Shown: positions 1-11,239 of the stretch, one piece after another | Position numbering within the stretch: the stretch's first letter is position 1 | Layout: each line of letters starts with the position of its first letter | Assembly (NCBI GenBank): GCA_900074885.1 | Contig: FJUW01000076.1 | Location: 219,995 to 283,994 of the forward strand | Direction of reading: 5' to 3' | DNA length: 64,000 nucleotides | Origin: Rhynchosporium graminicola | Lineage: Eukaryota > Ascomycota > Leotiomycetes > Helotiales > Ploettnerulaceae | The notes under the pieces: generated by a model | The model's input: only the letters and a program-made list of their open reading frames with translations | Told to the model about the DNA's origin: nothing | Databases searched by the model: none | Made by a program: the position numbers and the translations under genes

Positions 1-394
1 CTCTGATTTATAGTTATCCGAGAGATCTCTAGTATCTTAGCTATATACAAGTAGTTATCGAATAATTAACTTAGTAGTAAGATATTATAGTAAGCTATCT
101 CTAGCTATCTTAATCTTTTTATTTAATATAATAATATAAGACTTAAAGCAGTATATAAGTAAGAATAAATAAGTAGGGAGGCTAAGAGCGATCTTATATA
201 GTTTACTACAAAGGAAATAAAAAGATAAGAAAGGAAGAAGAAGAGAGATAGAGTATAAGGCACCTTATATATATATACCGGTACTAGCCCGATACTATAC
301 CGAGTCGGATACTAGTTCTGCCGGGATACCTATGAACTTGGGCCCTGGTATCTATCCTTCTTCTCATGTGATATTCAGGTGAGCTGTCGTTATA
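1..394 (-). mobile_element. Family A LTR retrotransposon, 5' end, reverse orientation (copy A4)
   Basis: Bases 127-394 are a 268-bp LTR, and 1-126 are the start of the internal region, read on the minus strand. On the minus strand the LTR begins TATAACGA (a RIP-altered TGTGACGA) and ends near TTATTATA. The same 268-bp LTR recurs at 39498, 47007, 52948 (interrupted) and 62219. The internal sequence after the LTR (TTAAATAAAAAGATTAAGAT) is identical in start to the other copies. The rest of the element lies off the left edge. It is inserted in family B sequence (395-2982). Confidence 0.85.
127..394 (-). repeat. LTR of family A (268 bp), copy A4
   Basis: The length equals that of the other family A LTRs. 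It carries the family's landmark stretches: the AT run around 270-285 near a TATA-like sequence, and the segment with GGGCCC near 340. Confidence 0.85.
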
Positions 395-2982
395 AGTTAC
401 CTATAGAATACTCTCTAAGGGAGAGTTTTAGATATTTTTTAAGCTATAAGTCTCTCTAGAAATACGTTTCTAAGCGTTTAGTAGTAGTTATTTAATAATA
501 GATATAGAGTTAGTAACTACTTAAATATTAATAGGAGAGCTAGCTGCGTTTCGCTATACCTCGTACGCTTCCCAGAACTAATTAAGGCGTCTATCTCGTT
601 CGTTAGTATCGTATTAATAGCGCTAATAAGTATAATATTTACGTAAGTCCTTGATTTCGATCGGAGAGCTATAAATGTTACTAGAAAGAGTACCTAGTAG
701 CTAAATACTCTATTATTTAGAGGTATCTAAGAGTACTTGATATTCTGAAAGCTAAGTCCTTCCGAGTATAATACTATAGTTTCCGAGAGTAATAATAAGA
801 AAAGGGGTAAATACCTGAATATAGCGATCTACTATTAAGTTAAGTATTATATAGTAACTAATTATACTACTATTAACGCTATTAAAACTTTTAATAAGGA
901 TTATGTTTAGTAGAAAGTAAATTAAAAGTTTTAGAAAGAAGGAAAGAGATTTAAGGAAAGAATAATTAATAAAATAGTATCTATTAGCTCTAGAATTAAG
1001 AAATATAAGTAGCTTATACGAAAGTCTATTCTTAGTAAGAGTAGTACGCGTAGTAAACGATTAACTACTAAGAAGCTTCGTAAGGTTAAGATATTATATA
1101 TCTCGTATACTACCTAGGAAGGAGTCTTTCCCTAGGCGTAATCTTTTACTAGCGGAGGTTTAGTATACTCTTAAGCGTTACTGTACGTATCTTCGTTATT
1201 ATTATCTTCTAACTCGCTATTAACGTTATTATTAGTATTAATCACGTTAATATAGTACGGAGTATTAAGTTAAGCTAACGATAAGTGTAAATATAAGGTA
1301 GGTATAAAGTAATAAGGAGTATTCGCTAGCGATAGAGCTCGCGGAGTATCGCTTCGCACTTACTATAATATACGATTTATAGAGGTTTAATTACTAGTTA
1401 TATTAGTATTCTCGGGAGTAAGAAAGCCTAGTTACAGATAAGAAGAAGAGTTCGTAATATAGCGCTAGGAGAGGGTATTAATAGGGCGTTCCCGAGTCGC
1501 GCTAGCCTTAGCCGAAGACTCGAAATAATAAGTCTTTTCGATAAATTAACCTTAATCTTCAGCTTATATAGCTTTAACGTATTCTTCTAGTATTCTTAAC
1601 GTTCTATACTATTAGAAGAGCTATTTCCGAAGCCGTAAGAGTAGCTTCTCTTATAAGTCTATTTTCAGAGTTAATTAATTATTTATACTAGCTTTACGAG
1701 CTAGCGTACGAAACTCGTAGTAGAACGTCTAGAAGGTCTACTTATAATCTATCCTTAGCGCTAAGTAGCTAGCTCTTATAGTTAGTTTATTAGTCGTATA
1801 GATTCGATAAGAAGAAGATAAGTTAAGTGATTATATCAAGTGAATCGATTATATTACCTTCCTTATTATATTCTAGTTCTAAGAATAAGAGTTCTAGGTA
1901 AGTTCTAGTTATTCCTTCTGTTTAATTAAGTAATTAATCTTTATAATAATCTTCGTTAAGAAAGTAGCTAAAGTAGCGCCGAAAGGCGTTACGTATCTAT
2001 ACTTCCTAGAGTTTTAGAGAGTAATCGATTCTATTAGAGAGCTTATTTAGAAGGTTCGGAATCTTCTTAATACGTATAGCGTATAATATTAACGATATTC
2101 CTCCGGTAGATTATTCTTAATAGCGATTATTAAGCGTAAGTGTAGTATTATCTTCTTTAATTAAGTGTAGTAGTATTATACGCGATTAAGCGTTATTAAA
2201 CGATATAGACTTAATAGAACGCTAAGTAATTGATTAGCGTAGTTCCCGGAACTCGTCTTGTAATTAATATAGCTCTATAAATAAGTCTGCATTTAATTAT
2301 CTCTCCTCTGCGAGTCTTCTTTCTGCCTCTTATAGCTAGTAAGCGCGGTCTTCCTATAAGTTACTTATAGTTACTATTAATATAAGGGTATTATTAGGAA
2401 GGTTTAGTAACTCGGTGAGTTTATTAATTATAGTAGGAGTTAGAGAGCTTAACTCGGATAAAGCGTTATCGCGAGCACTCTCTACTATAGAGAGAGATAG
2501 ATTATAGCGAGTATTACGAGTCGCTAAGGAATAAGTAGAAGTAGAGAGAGTTAGAGAACTAGTTATCGATTTATTAGACTTAGGTTACTTCTATTTAGGT
2601 GCTATTCTTTAAGTTTGTGCTTAGTATAGGCCTTCTCTATATAGCGTAGTCTCCTGCGTTTAGTAGCTCTAGGTATAGAGGTATAATATAGGTAGATATT
2701 TACTATCTTCCTAGACGTAAGTAAAAGAGTTATAGATAATATAACGCTTACTTTAGAAAGGTCTTACGTATTACCTAATAGGTAAGACCTCATATTATAT
2801 AGAATATAAAGTAGTAAGAATTAACTTAGAATCTATAACTAAGAAGTGAAGAAGTAGAGAGAGAAAGGGAGTATATATATGAAAAGGGGCCTCTAAACTC
2901 TACTCGTGTAATCTCGCTTAGCAGTAAGTGTTTCCACTAATAGAGGGAAACCTCCAATCCTCCAATCTGACTAGTTGTTATA
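395..2982 (-). mobile_element. Family B Ty3/Gypsy element, 5' LTR plus gag-protease region, reverse (copy B2)
   Basis: On the minus strand, 2740-2982 is the LTR, and 395-2739 matches the internal region of copy B1 from its LTR through gag and protease (about 35073-37373). The element is cut at 394 by the family A insertion. All frames are broken by TAA/TAG codons, as expected from RIP. It is inserted in the pogo-like remnant to its right. No intact ORF remains. Confidence 0.8.
2740..2982 (-). repeat. LTR of family B (243 bp), copy B2
   Basis: The plus-strand sequence runs from TATAACGC to TTGTTATA. It aligns along its length with the 235-bp family B LTRs at 34838, 48935 and 52972. The extra 8 bases come from a local duplication (CCTCCAAT repeated) around 2950-2968. 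Confidence 0.85.
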
Positions 2983-4440
2983 GTTACTATTATAGAAACT
3001 ATACGTAGTAATAGAAAGAAGATACTTCTAGCTTTTATAATCTGCTCTAGAGCGATAATTATAGAAAACTGGATATCTATAAACCTTTCTAATGAAGAAA
3101 TAATTACTTTCTCTTTAACTAGATATATCAATAACTCGATTATTATAGAATACGCCTACTATTTGATTAAATACTCGTATACCGGACTAGAAAAGCTATA
3201 GAAACTACTCCTTTTAGACGGCTATAAATCTCACTATTATAAGTAATTTATAGTACTTCTTTAAGAGAATTATATACGCTTATAGTACTTTCCAAGCTAC
3301 TTAACATATGCTCTTCAGCTATTAGATATAGGCGTTTTTCAGCCTTAGAAATACTACTAATCTTAAGCTATTAACTCGGCTTTACGGAACTTAGATATTA
3401 CTTATTTAATTACTTCTTTATTCAGAGACCTTACTAGTATTCGACAGAAAACTATATAGCGTTATATAATTCAGAACGCTTTTAAGGACGCTAGAATATA
3501 GCCTCTTAGCTATAAAGCTAGATTAAAGAGAATAAGATCGTTTAGAAAGCAAAAGTCAATTGAAGAGCTAGAGTTACCTTTACTACTACTATCTATACTA
3601 GTAGATAGGGTGATATCTACTGTAACTATAGTAGAGTCGTTTATTAGAAGAGATCTAACTTAGTTATCTGACGATTTAAGAGAGATCTTCTAAAGCTCGA
3701 TTAAGGAGGCTATAATATAACTCTATAAGGCCTTGATTACTTCTACTGATAATACTATACTTCAATAGAAGCTATAGTTAAGTACCTAAGGGAAGAAGAC
3801 CTCTCGACGATCAATTAAGTAATTAAAGTCAATTAGAGGTGCTATAGTAAGTGTAGCTGATCTATGACTTCAAATTCAAGCTAAAGCTGAAGCTGAAAAG
3901 ACAGAAAATCGCTAAAGAGCTAAATAAGTACTTTCTTATACTATTAGAAAATGTAAGAAGTCTCTATTAAAAGCAGGAGTTTAAGTACGGAAGATAAATA
4001 AGGCTAAGAAGCTCAAATTATAAGAGTTATAGAAGAAAGGAGAGGTAGTAGCACCTGATTCAGAGCTCTATCGACTAGAAAGAGAGCCTAATAAACAGCC
4101 TATAGTCGCTGAAACTGTACTTTCTACTAAAGAAGGCTACTCTGATTTAATAGCTTCTAAGCTATAGTTTAAAGTAGATATATTCGGCGATAGCGATTAA
4201 GATTAAGATATATAGATATTATATAAGCCTAGTAGAGCTATATAAGAGGAGCTAGAGTATAGTCGATATTTGGAATCGTCGCTACTAGTAGCACTTGAGG
4301 TAGAAAGCTCTAAGAGTGAAGATAATAGAGATCAATTTGTTACTAGAAAAGATTATATATTATTAATAAATTAGAGTAGTTATTTAATATTGAAATTAAA
4401 AGAATTTTAGCAGGGAAAGTACCTAAAATACTTTACTAAT
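2983..4440 (+). pseudogene. Decayed pogo/Fot1-type DNA transposon (DDE-1 transposase remnant)
   Basis: Reading the plus strand in one frame from about 3205 gives the DDE-1 signature: a LLLDGYKSHYY stretch followed shortly by a LQLLDIGVFQP stretch. These match the 'LLDGHxSH ... LQPLDVGVFGPLK' block of pogo/Fot1 transposases. The frame is open except for TAA/TAG codons at positions compatible with RIP of CAA, CAG or TGG. Downstream (about 3540-4200) the sequence could encode a charged C-terminal tail but is too decayed to read. The left part of the element is interrupted by the B2 insertion at 2982. Composition changes abruptly at about 4440, which may be the right end of the transposon. No clear terminal inverted repeat was identified. 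Confidence 0.65.
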
Positions 4441-5410
4441 ATAATGCCGAGAGCGAGGCGTTTGCATGTGCGAGGTATTTGCATATCCCGATAGTAAGCG
4501 AGTCCCGAGCGAAACTGGAGGTGGACCGGCTAGTACTTCGTAAAGGTGATAAATAATTTACGAACCGCTGTCTATGCTTCTTCTAGTTATTTCCATGCAG
4601 CCAGCGGTCATAAACGAATCATATCTTAATATCCCCAGCTTTATTCCCTGAATAAGTAAAGCTTTGAGTAAGTGCACAGACAGTGAATGGACGTTATCCA
4701 CTCATGATACTTCCGGCCATTTGCAGATATTGGTCAATCGGTGGTAACAGATCACCGGTTACGGGGTAGTTTTAACCACTCTACACTGCCATGATCTAAG
4801 ATAAATCTCAACGGAGGTACAACAGATAAGTATTCTTGTTTTCATAGAGCTAGCAGGGGGTTAGGTGTACTTCTACACATTGGCGGTAACCAGGTCTATA
4901 GCTAGGCAGATATTACCCATGTAGTAAAGAGGAAGTCAAGGCGCTCTCGAGATATTACGATTTATAGTAAAGTCTCCTAATCCCCTGCTAGCTAAAGGAC
5001 AACAATGAATCGCTGTACCATCGAATGCTTTCCACCCTTGAGGATACTTGTCGCTTAAAGTGGGAATTGACCCCACCACTTTTCGGGAAGGGCCCCGAAA
5101 GTAGAGTTGTCAAGACCTACTAACATGCAACATGGCAGGATGAGACAAGGAACTCAGGAGCTACTGTAGTTTGTGCGGATAGCCCGTGAGCTTCGCGCAA
5201 CGAGAGCAGCGAATCATCTGCTCGCGCGTGAATTCCCTGTTGTCCCCTCGCTACGTCCGCATATTGGGGACCACAAGCATAGTAAAAATGATAACAGCTC
5301 ATTGCTTGTGCGTTTTGGTGTATCTCCAGTGATTTTTCATTGTCCTTCTTGCTATTACTACGCTTAGATCTCTCCTCGATTCAAGCACATCTCTCTGGTA
5401 ATCAAGTACA
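4441..5410. other. Intergenic: boundary of AT-rich block and upstream region of first P450
   Basis: Composition jumps from AT-rich to mixed at about 4440. No convincing gene was seen. It includes a ~60-bp sequence (5060-5121) shared with the region upstream of the third P450. Confidence 0.6.
5060..5121 (+). promoter_or_regulatory. Candidate shared upstream element, copy 1
   Basis: The 3' part is a 22-base block, AGTRGAGTYGTCAAGACCTACT, at 5100-5121. It matches 18430-18451 with two transitions. Weaker similarity (TGGGARTTRACCC) extends upstream in both copies. This copy ends 290 bp before the ATG at 5411; the other ends 297 bp before the ATG at 18748. The function is unproven: it may be a co-regulatory site, or a remnant of a small repeat or duplicated promoter. 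Confidence 0.4.
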
Positions 5411-7195
5411 ATGGCAATCCATGCGTTGGCTCAAAGCGAGGATGCCTGGCACTTGGTTTCTCACCATCCAATCCATTCAGTCTTGATACTTTTCGCATTC
5501 GTCTCGTTATCCTACCGAATATGGACGAGTTCAAAGTACTCTTACTCTCAAGAGCAAGATGTCACAAAAGAACCCCCCATGTTGCCCCATTGGGTGCCAT
5601 GGATTGGTCACGGGTTTTCGTATATATTCGATAATGCTGGACTTTTCACAGGAGCAAGGTTTGCTCCCGTGGACCAGTATCCTTGAATATCGCTGATTAC
5701 GCTAGGGATAAGTCCAAAGACGGCGCTTTTGCTATTAAACTTGTCGGTTACAAGCATTACCAAGTCCTCATGCCATCACTTGTAAAACAGGTTTTTGCCC
5801 AGCGTGCGACTGTGCTCTCAAACAAACCATTAATTCACTGGCTTGCCAAACATGGGTTCGGAGATGAGGGGACAACTGCCAAAGTCCCCGAACTATACTC
5901 ACACATCTCTTCAAATCTCAATATCTTGATGACAGAAGCCGCAATCACAGACGCATCCGATCGCACAGCGAGAGCAGTGGGTGAGACAATCAGTTCGTTC
6001 GCCGTTGAGCAAATTCCTTGGGAGAATGGATCGATTCCAACCGTGGTTGGTGAAAAAGGAGAGGAAAGTGAAGTCGATTTCTTCCGTCTGGTAACCCGCT
6101 GGGCATACTTCTGCTCTGCACCAGCATTTTTTGGCAAAGCACTCATCGAAAAATGCCCCCAGCTTATGGATGACGTTTTCGTTTTCGATTCTCAATTTCC
6201 TCTCTTGATCACCGGACTTCCTCCTTTTACCTCGAAGATTCGCAATGCTCGTGACGCTCTCAACAGATCCAAAAAAGCTATGGAGATGTGGTATGAAGCA
6301 TATAAAGCAATTGAAGACAATCATACTCCACTTCCCGGCTGGGAAGATATGAGTGATGTCAGTGAGCTGGCAAAGATGCAACATCGGACCTGGAGAACCG
6401 GTGGGAAAGAAGCAGAGAAAGCTGCGATCGCCAATATTCTAAGTCTCTTTTGGGGTCTTCATACGGTCAGCGATGTGGAGCGAGCTTGGTAGATGTACGA
6501 AACTGATGCTGTAACAGAACGCCAACATCATCACGTTTTGGACACTCGTACACATTTACTCCTGTGCCGACTTGTTGTCTGATATTCGTGCCGAAGTGGC
6601 TCCTCACGTAAAAACACTCCCCACAGGTCAGGTATCAATTGATCACGCGGCTCTATCACGGCAGTGCCCTCTCACCAAATCTACATGGCTTGAAACAATG
6701 CGTCAAGATATCGTGGGTGTCGAGCAAAAGTACATTGAAGAAGACTTCACAATCACCGAGTCCCCGTCTGATGCAGCACTACTTCGCGGTCAAGGAGCTA
6801 CTCCTCGATCGTACGAGCTCAAAGCCGGCAATGTAGTATGTGTCCACAATGGTGCCGCTCACACCGACCCAAGGCTGTGGGAAAACCCAAAAGAATTTAA
6901 TTCCCGACGATTTATTATCACAGATCCGAGACACGAGAATAGAGAGAAGGCGGAGAGTCCAAGGCATCTGTATGCTTTTGGTGGAGGGTACAGTATGTGC
7001 AAGGGACGCTTGTTTGCTGAGAGGGAGGTCTTGACTTTTGTTGCTGCTGTTGTCACGTTCTGGGATATTGATTTCCTGGGCCCGAAGAAGTCTAATGGGG
7101 AGTGGATAATTAAGAAAGGGATGGAAGCAGGGGCACCTCATCCAGCTGGTGATGTGAAAGTGAGAGCCAAGAAGAGGAACTCGGCGAAACGCTGA
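5411..7195 (+). CDS. Cytochrome P450 monooxygenase, CYP7/CYP8-like (P450-1)
   Basis: A predicted 561-aa membrane-anchored P450 in three exons: 5411-5658, 5706-6465 and 6518-7195. Introns are 47 and 52 nt; both restore frame and contain CTGAT-type branch points. The first donor (GTTTGC) is weak, so that junction is the less certain one. An N-terminal hydrophobic anchor lies at about residues 22-38 and is followed by a Pro-rich hinge (PPMLPHWVPWIGHG). The K-helix ExxR motif is ETMR at 395-398. The heme loop is FGGGYSMCKGRLFA, with the axial Cys near 497. The I-helix reads FWGLHTNANIITFW: Asn stands where most P450s have the conserved Thr, as in CYP7 and CYP8 enzymes acting on sterols or endoperoxides. 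It would hydroxylate or further oxidise the triterpene. It is convergent with P450-2, and the substrate position cannot be told from sequence. Confidence 0.9.
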
Positions 7196-8124
7196 TCGAG
7201 CGGACGAGATGGAACATTATGCATCGGGTATCTAAAATGAAAATCATTGGGACGTCTAGCTTGCTTGTATTGATGGCTTAAAGAATGTGGAGAGATTGGA
7301 AGCCCGTAGCACAAAAGCTCTTGACAAGCTAGATAAGAACATTCCACGAAATAAGAATGAAGAACGTAGAAATTGGAGGGCCCCCAGTAAGTAAATATCT
7401 CCCAGTCCTCGCCTTCAGTAATGCGATGAAGAGCCCATGCAAAGAAATTTTTAATTTGAAGAGCTCAACTAAATCGAGGAAGAGTTGATTGAGCTGAAAG
7501 ATGTGAACGCAGGAGAAAATGATGATAGTTTAAATTGATTTCTTATACTATGATACAATATGCCAATTCGCCTATCATTTTACAGTACACGATGTCAGAT
7601 CAGCAGTACTATCGCATTCAACCAAGTCTCTAATGGGTGAGTCTCTATGCTGAATCCTGAACTTCACTAGACTTCTGACAAAGTCACCTTTACCCTAAAT
7701 CTCCCCAAATCGTCGTCAAAATCCATCGTGGGTATCGATTTGTTTTATAAAAAACGTCGACTTCTTAAAGCATTGGTTGTATACGCCGTAATCATTGATG
7801 TTGTTGTCTCCTTACCCGGGCGTGAAAACCTTCGTTCTTCATCCTCCGTAGGATGCCACTGCCAGCTTCAAGATCCCATTTCTTGATGAATCAGGAGGGG
7901 CTCAGAAGAAGAGCCAGATGTGTTGCAATGAGACTAGCAAGTGACTAACGGGTTGAAAGCAGCAGTTGAGTTCCAATTAGTGTCTGAAGGAGGTCTTTAC
8001 AGATTGTGTGGTTCTGCTACGTCAGTGCCGTCATAAATCAATGAAAAGGGCTGAGCAGGATTTTTTGATATATCCTTTTATTCTGCAAGTGGACGATTAG
8101 CGACGTCAGTCTACGACTTCAGTC
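7196..8124. other. Intergenic between convergent P450 genes
   Basis: 930 bp holding the 3' flanks of two convergent genes. No coding signal, RNA gene or repeat was recognised. Confidence 0.7.
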
Positions 8125-9872
8125 TCAACGGCGCCGAAATCTGAAGGGAACAGGTCTGTTTGGAGGCATGGTACCAAACCCGAAACACTTCATATCCACT
8201 GTCGGCTTGCCCTTTTCTTCATCGATCAATTCCATATCGTAAGCACTTAAAAGTAATGCTACCGTAGTGATAATCTCCCTCTTCGCGAAATGTCTACCAG
8301 GGCAAAGATGATTTCCGCCACCGTAAGGAATCCAAGCCCCGTTTGACGATCCATCCAAAGCGAAATAAGGCTTCCTATCTTTGTTCTTCACTTTATTCCC
8401 CTTAAAAGGACCGCTATCTGGATCATTGGGGTCCACGATGAAACGATCAGAGTAGAACTCTGTCAGAGGATGCGTGCTTGAGTTCCAGACGTCTTCATTC
8501 ATAGCTTCTGTGCGAGTCGAAAGACTTAACACCTCATCTTTCTTGATATGCCAACCACGGAAGGAGAAGTTGTCAATTGATGGTTGCCGAACAATGATTA
8601 CTGCCACTCTCAGGCGAAGTGTTTCAGCGTAAACAGAAGAGAAGAGAGGTTCCTCGCAAAGTTTCAGAATATCGAATTTGGGCAGCTTTCCCGAGGTGGT
8701 AGATTCTGATTGGATCGCTGCAGGGAGAATGTGTTGCAATCTTTGCTTGAGAGTTGGGTCATGGAGAGCCTCGATTAGACACCATGTTGCCGCTGGCATT
8801 GTATTCGCAGTCGCAATGTAGCTTGATTAGCAACTGCTATAGTGGAAAGGATTCAATGACTTACGCCCACATGAAAGCAAAATTTTCGGCAGCTCTAGCA
8901 GTTTCATCGACAATACCCCGCCTCGTCAACAGAACTTGTCTCTCGCGGGTAAACTTGCTACCATAAAATGGCTCCCAGTCTATATCATCGAGGCTTTCGA
9001 TTGGACAATTCTCGGATGTGAAATTCAACCAACGCTTGATGTTCTCCACCATTTTCTCTCTTGTTTTACAAGCACTAGGATTCATGAACCTTGGAAGACC
9101 CATGAAAAGCGTGCCAATGTTACTGTTGAACTTCAAGAAATCCTCAGTAAAAGTAGGGTTCAGGGCGAGCATGTGTGTTCCGAACATGGCCTGTACTGCT
9201 GCCTCAAACACGTGGCTTTCCACAAATTTGCTGAGATCAGGAAATTCTTTCCACTTGGTTGCAAAATCACCATCTGAAAAGGCTTTCTCAATCTTCTCGC
9301 CTAAAGAATCCTGAAACCTAGCCGCAAGACCCTCCAAGTGCGTTCCTGAAAGACCAGTGTTGAGGGCTCGAAGTATTTGATGCTCCATGTTGTCCTCTGG
9401 CTTGGTTCCTAGGGGGATCTCGCGAGGTTCGAATTGATGTACCAAATGAGCTGGGCATCCAAACGCATTCTTCATGATAATGACACTTCGGGAAGTGGTT
9501 GAGAGACTTCGAGATTCTCGAAAGTAAGCCAGAACATTTTCAGGACCAGAAACAACATAGTTGGAGAAAATTGGTAAGACGATCCTCACCGGGATTGCTC
9601 TGTCTATGTATTGCCTGGGTATGGTTAATGGAAAGATCTCAACAGGAAGTGGTAACTCACGACGTCTTCGACATGAAATTGTGCCCATCTTTCATGAACT
9701 CAAAGGCGTGGCCCAAAATTGGAACTAAGTATGGTAGCGTAGGAGGTCGCTTCAAGCCTGGTGGAGTTCTGTCGGCCAGCTTCAAAGCTCGATGGGCGCT
9801 CAATGTGGTGAAAAGCCAAGTGAGCAAGAATGGGCTTGCGATAGTGAGCAGAAGGAGAAGGGATGTATCCAT
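8125..9872 (-). CDS. Cytochrome P450 monooxygenase, CYP7/CYP8-like (P450-2)
   Basis: A predicted 552-aa P450 in three exons, read 9872-9661, 9614-8865 and 8821-8125. Introns are 9615-9660 (46 nt, GTGAGT...CAG) and 8822-8864 (43 nt, GTAAGT...AAG, branch GCTAATC). The start was placed at the Met directly preceding a leucine-rich anchor (MDTSLLLLLTIASPFLLTW), in good context (AAC ATG G). An in-frame Met-Met at 9917 would add 15 residues. The K-helix motif is ETLR at about 387-390. The heme loop is YGGGNHLCPGRHFA, with Cys near 494. The I-helix is WAYIATANTMPAATW; as in P450-1, Asn replaces the usual Thr, the CYP7/CYP8 pattern. The role is inferred to be oxidation of the cluster triterpenoid. Antisense open frames over this gene are shadows. 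Confidence 0.9.
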
Positions 9873-9917
9873 GTTCCAAGATCGTAGCAGCGCAAGAAAA
9901 TTCGTGTGTGCCATCAT

Positions 9918-11239
9918 CTTCAGTGGCGTTGGATTTCAGCTTGGAGATACACACCATCGAACGGTCGGGTATTTCGTGGCGGGGTGAGTCGATAGCGATT
10001 TGCTTGCTCCAAATCGATTCCATAAGCGCACATCGATTCCACCTTTCACTCTGTGGCAACATATACGGCGTGGGTGATGCTCGACCGTTCGCAGTGTGTT
10101 CAATTTTATACAGCAGGGTTTGGATGTTTACTACAGGCCTCAAGCGAGCTTCCACCTTCAACATTTCCTCCACGAGAGGCTTCGGAATTCAGCACATACA
10201 AGGTTAGCTTGCCAATTTTAGTCAGAGCAACATTTTTTTCACTGCTCTCTTGATGATCCACAGATTCCGAACTTTGATGCTCGGTGGCAGATTCAGTAAC
10301 GCACTTTGCTTTGCTGACTGAGTGCTTTACCATGTTGATTCTACAGGGCGGCGACCTTTGCATTAGGTAAATTGCAATTGGTGAGGTTACCGGTGAGGGT
10401 GTGTCTATTAATGCGGGTATGCTAATATATCCCCTGTGGGGCAGCCTGGATTTATACCAGAATACCAAGTACTCGCACTTCGTAATAACTACCCTGTTTC
10501 CTGGCCCACAGGCGGAGTTGCAATTGCTACAGCCAAATGAAGATCGCTAAACCTCCTCAGTAGAAGCTACACGAGCGCCAGCAGTGATGCGCCCAGGGTA
10601 TCTACCTACCTAGGAACGCCCCGTAGCCACTAGCCAGGCTTATTGGAGCCGCTGTCATGGCAGGTAGTAAGTAGATAGGTAGGCTCGGTAGGTTAGTCTT
10701 GGTTTCCTGCATCTAGCAGATCCATCATCATCATCCCTGAGTATCTCGATATCTACCCGAGCCACCATCTGCTTTCTGCAGGATCAATATCTACGAGTAC
10801 TCCGATTCTCCAGAAGTCTGAACCTATCCACAGTGGATTTACAGGGAGTTTTTGGTGTCTTTGTCCTAGTATATCTCCAGTGGCCAGGTCCAGACTTTTG
10901 GAGAGACCCAGTACCAAGACACCTGCGACCTTCCCAATGGAATCAATCTGATTCCTTCCTTCCGTTCCGTGTCCGACGATGAGGATGAAGATGAAGTCCG
11001 TTGGAAAACTTTTCCTTGTCGAGGACGCAGTGCCCTGCTAGCGGTGCATGTGTCTCTTCTCCTTGGAGATATTCCCTCGATCTTGGGCTCAGCAATTTTT
11101 ACCAAGGACTAATCACCGAGCTAAATTACAATTAGAAATTTACTGAAAATCACGTAAGTGCTGTGCATACAGAGAACTCTCATGCATACGACCCAAAATC
11201 ACATTCTGTGTTCTCACGCGTGCAAGACTTAATCCTGAG
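9918..11239. other. Divergent promoter region between P450-2 and the acyltransferase
   Basis: About 1.3 kb between divergently transcribed genes. It contains one copy of the short repeat family (10795-10848). Open frames here lack any recognisable motif. A 79-codon minus-strand frame at 10866-11105 is not supported. Confidence 0.6.
10795..10848 (+). repeat. Short MITE-like repeat, copy 1
   Basis: This copy shares a ~45-bp core (GATTCTCCAGAAGTCTGAAC, then CTATCCACAGTGGATTTACA) with 21204-21254, nearly base for base. Parts of the core recur, some inverted, at 18064-18172 and 17537-17652. The second terminal repeat is not clear in this copy. Confidence 0.6.

Noticed and set aside
5683..5705. 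Frameshift mutation in P450-1
   Set aside because: A 47-nt intron (5659-5705) with a CTGAT branch point and TAG acceptor explains the frame change, though its donor GTTTGC is weak.
5835..6384. Long minus-strand open frames opposite P450-1
   Set aside because: They are shadows of the P450 coding frame; they carry no motif and no splice logic.
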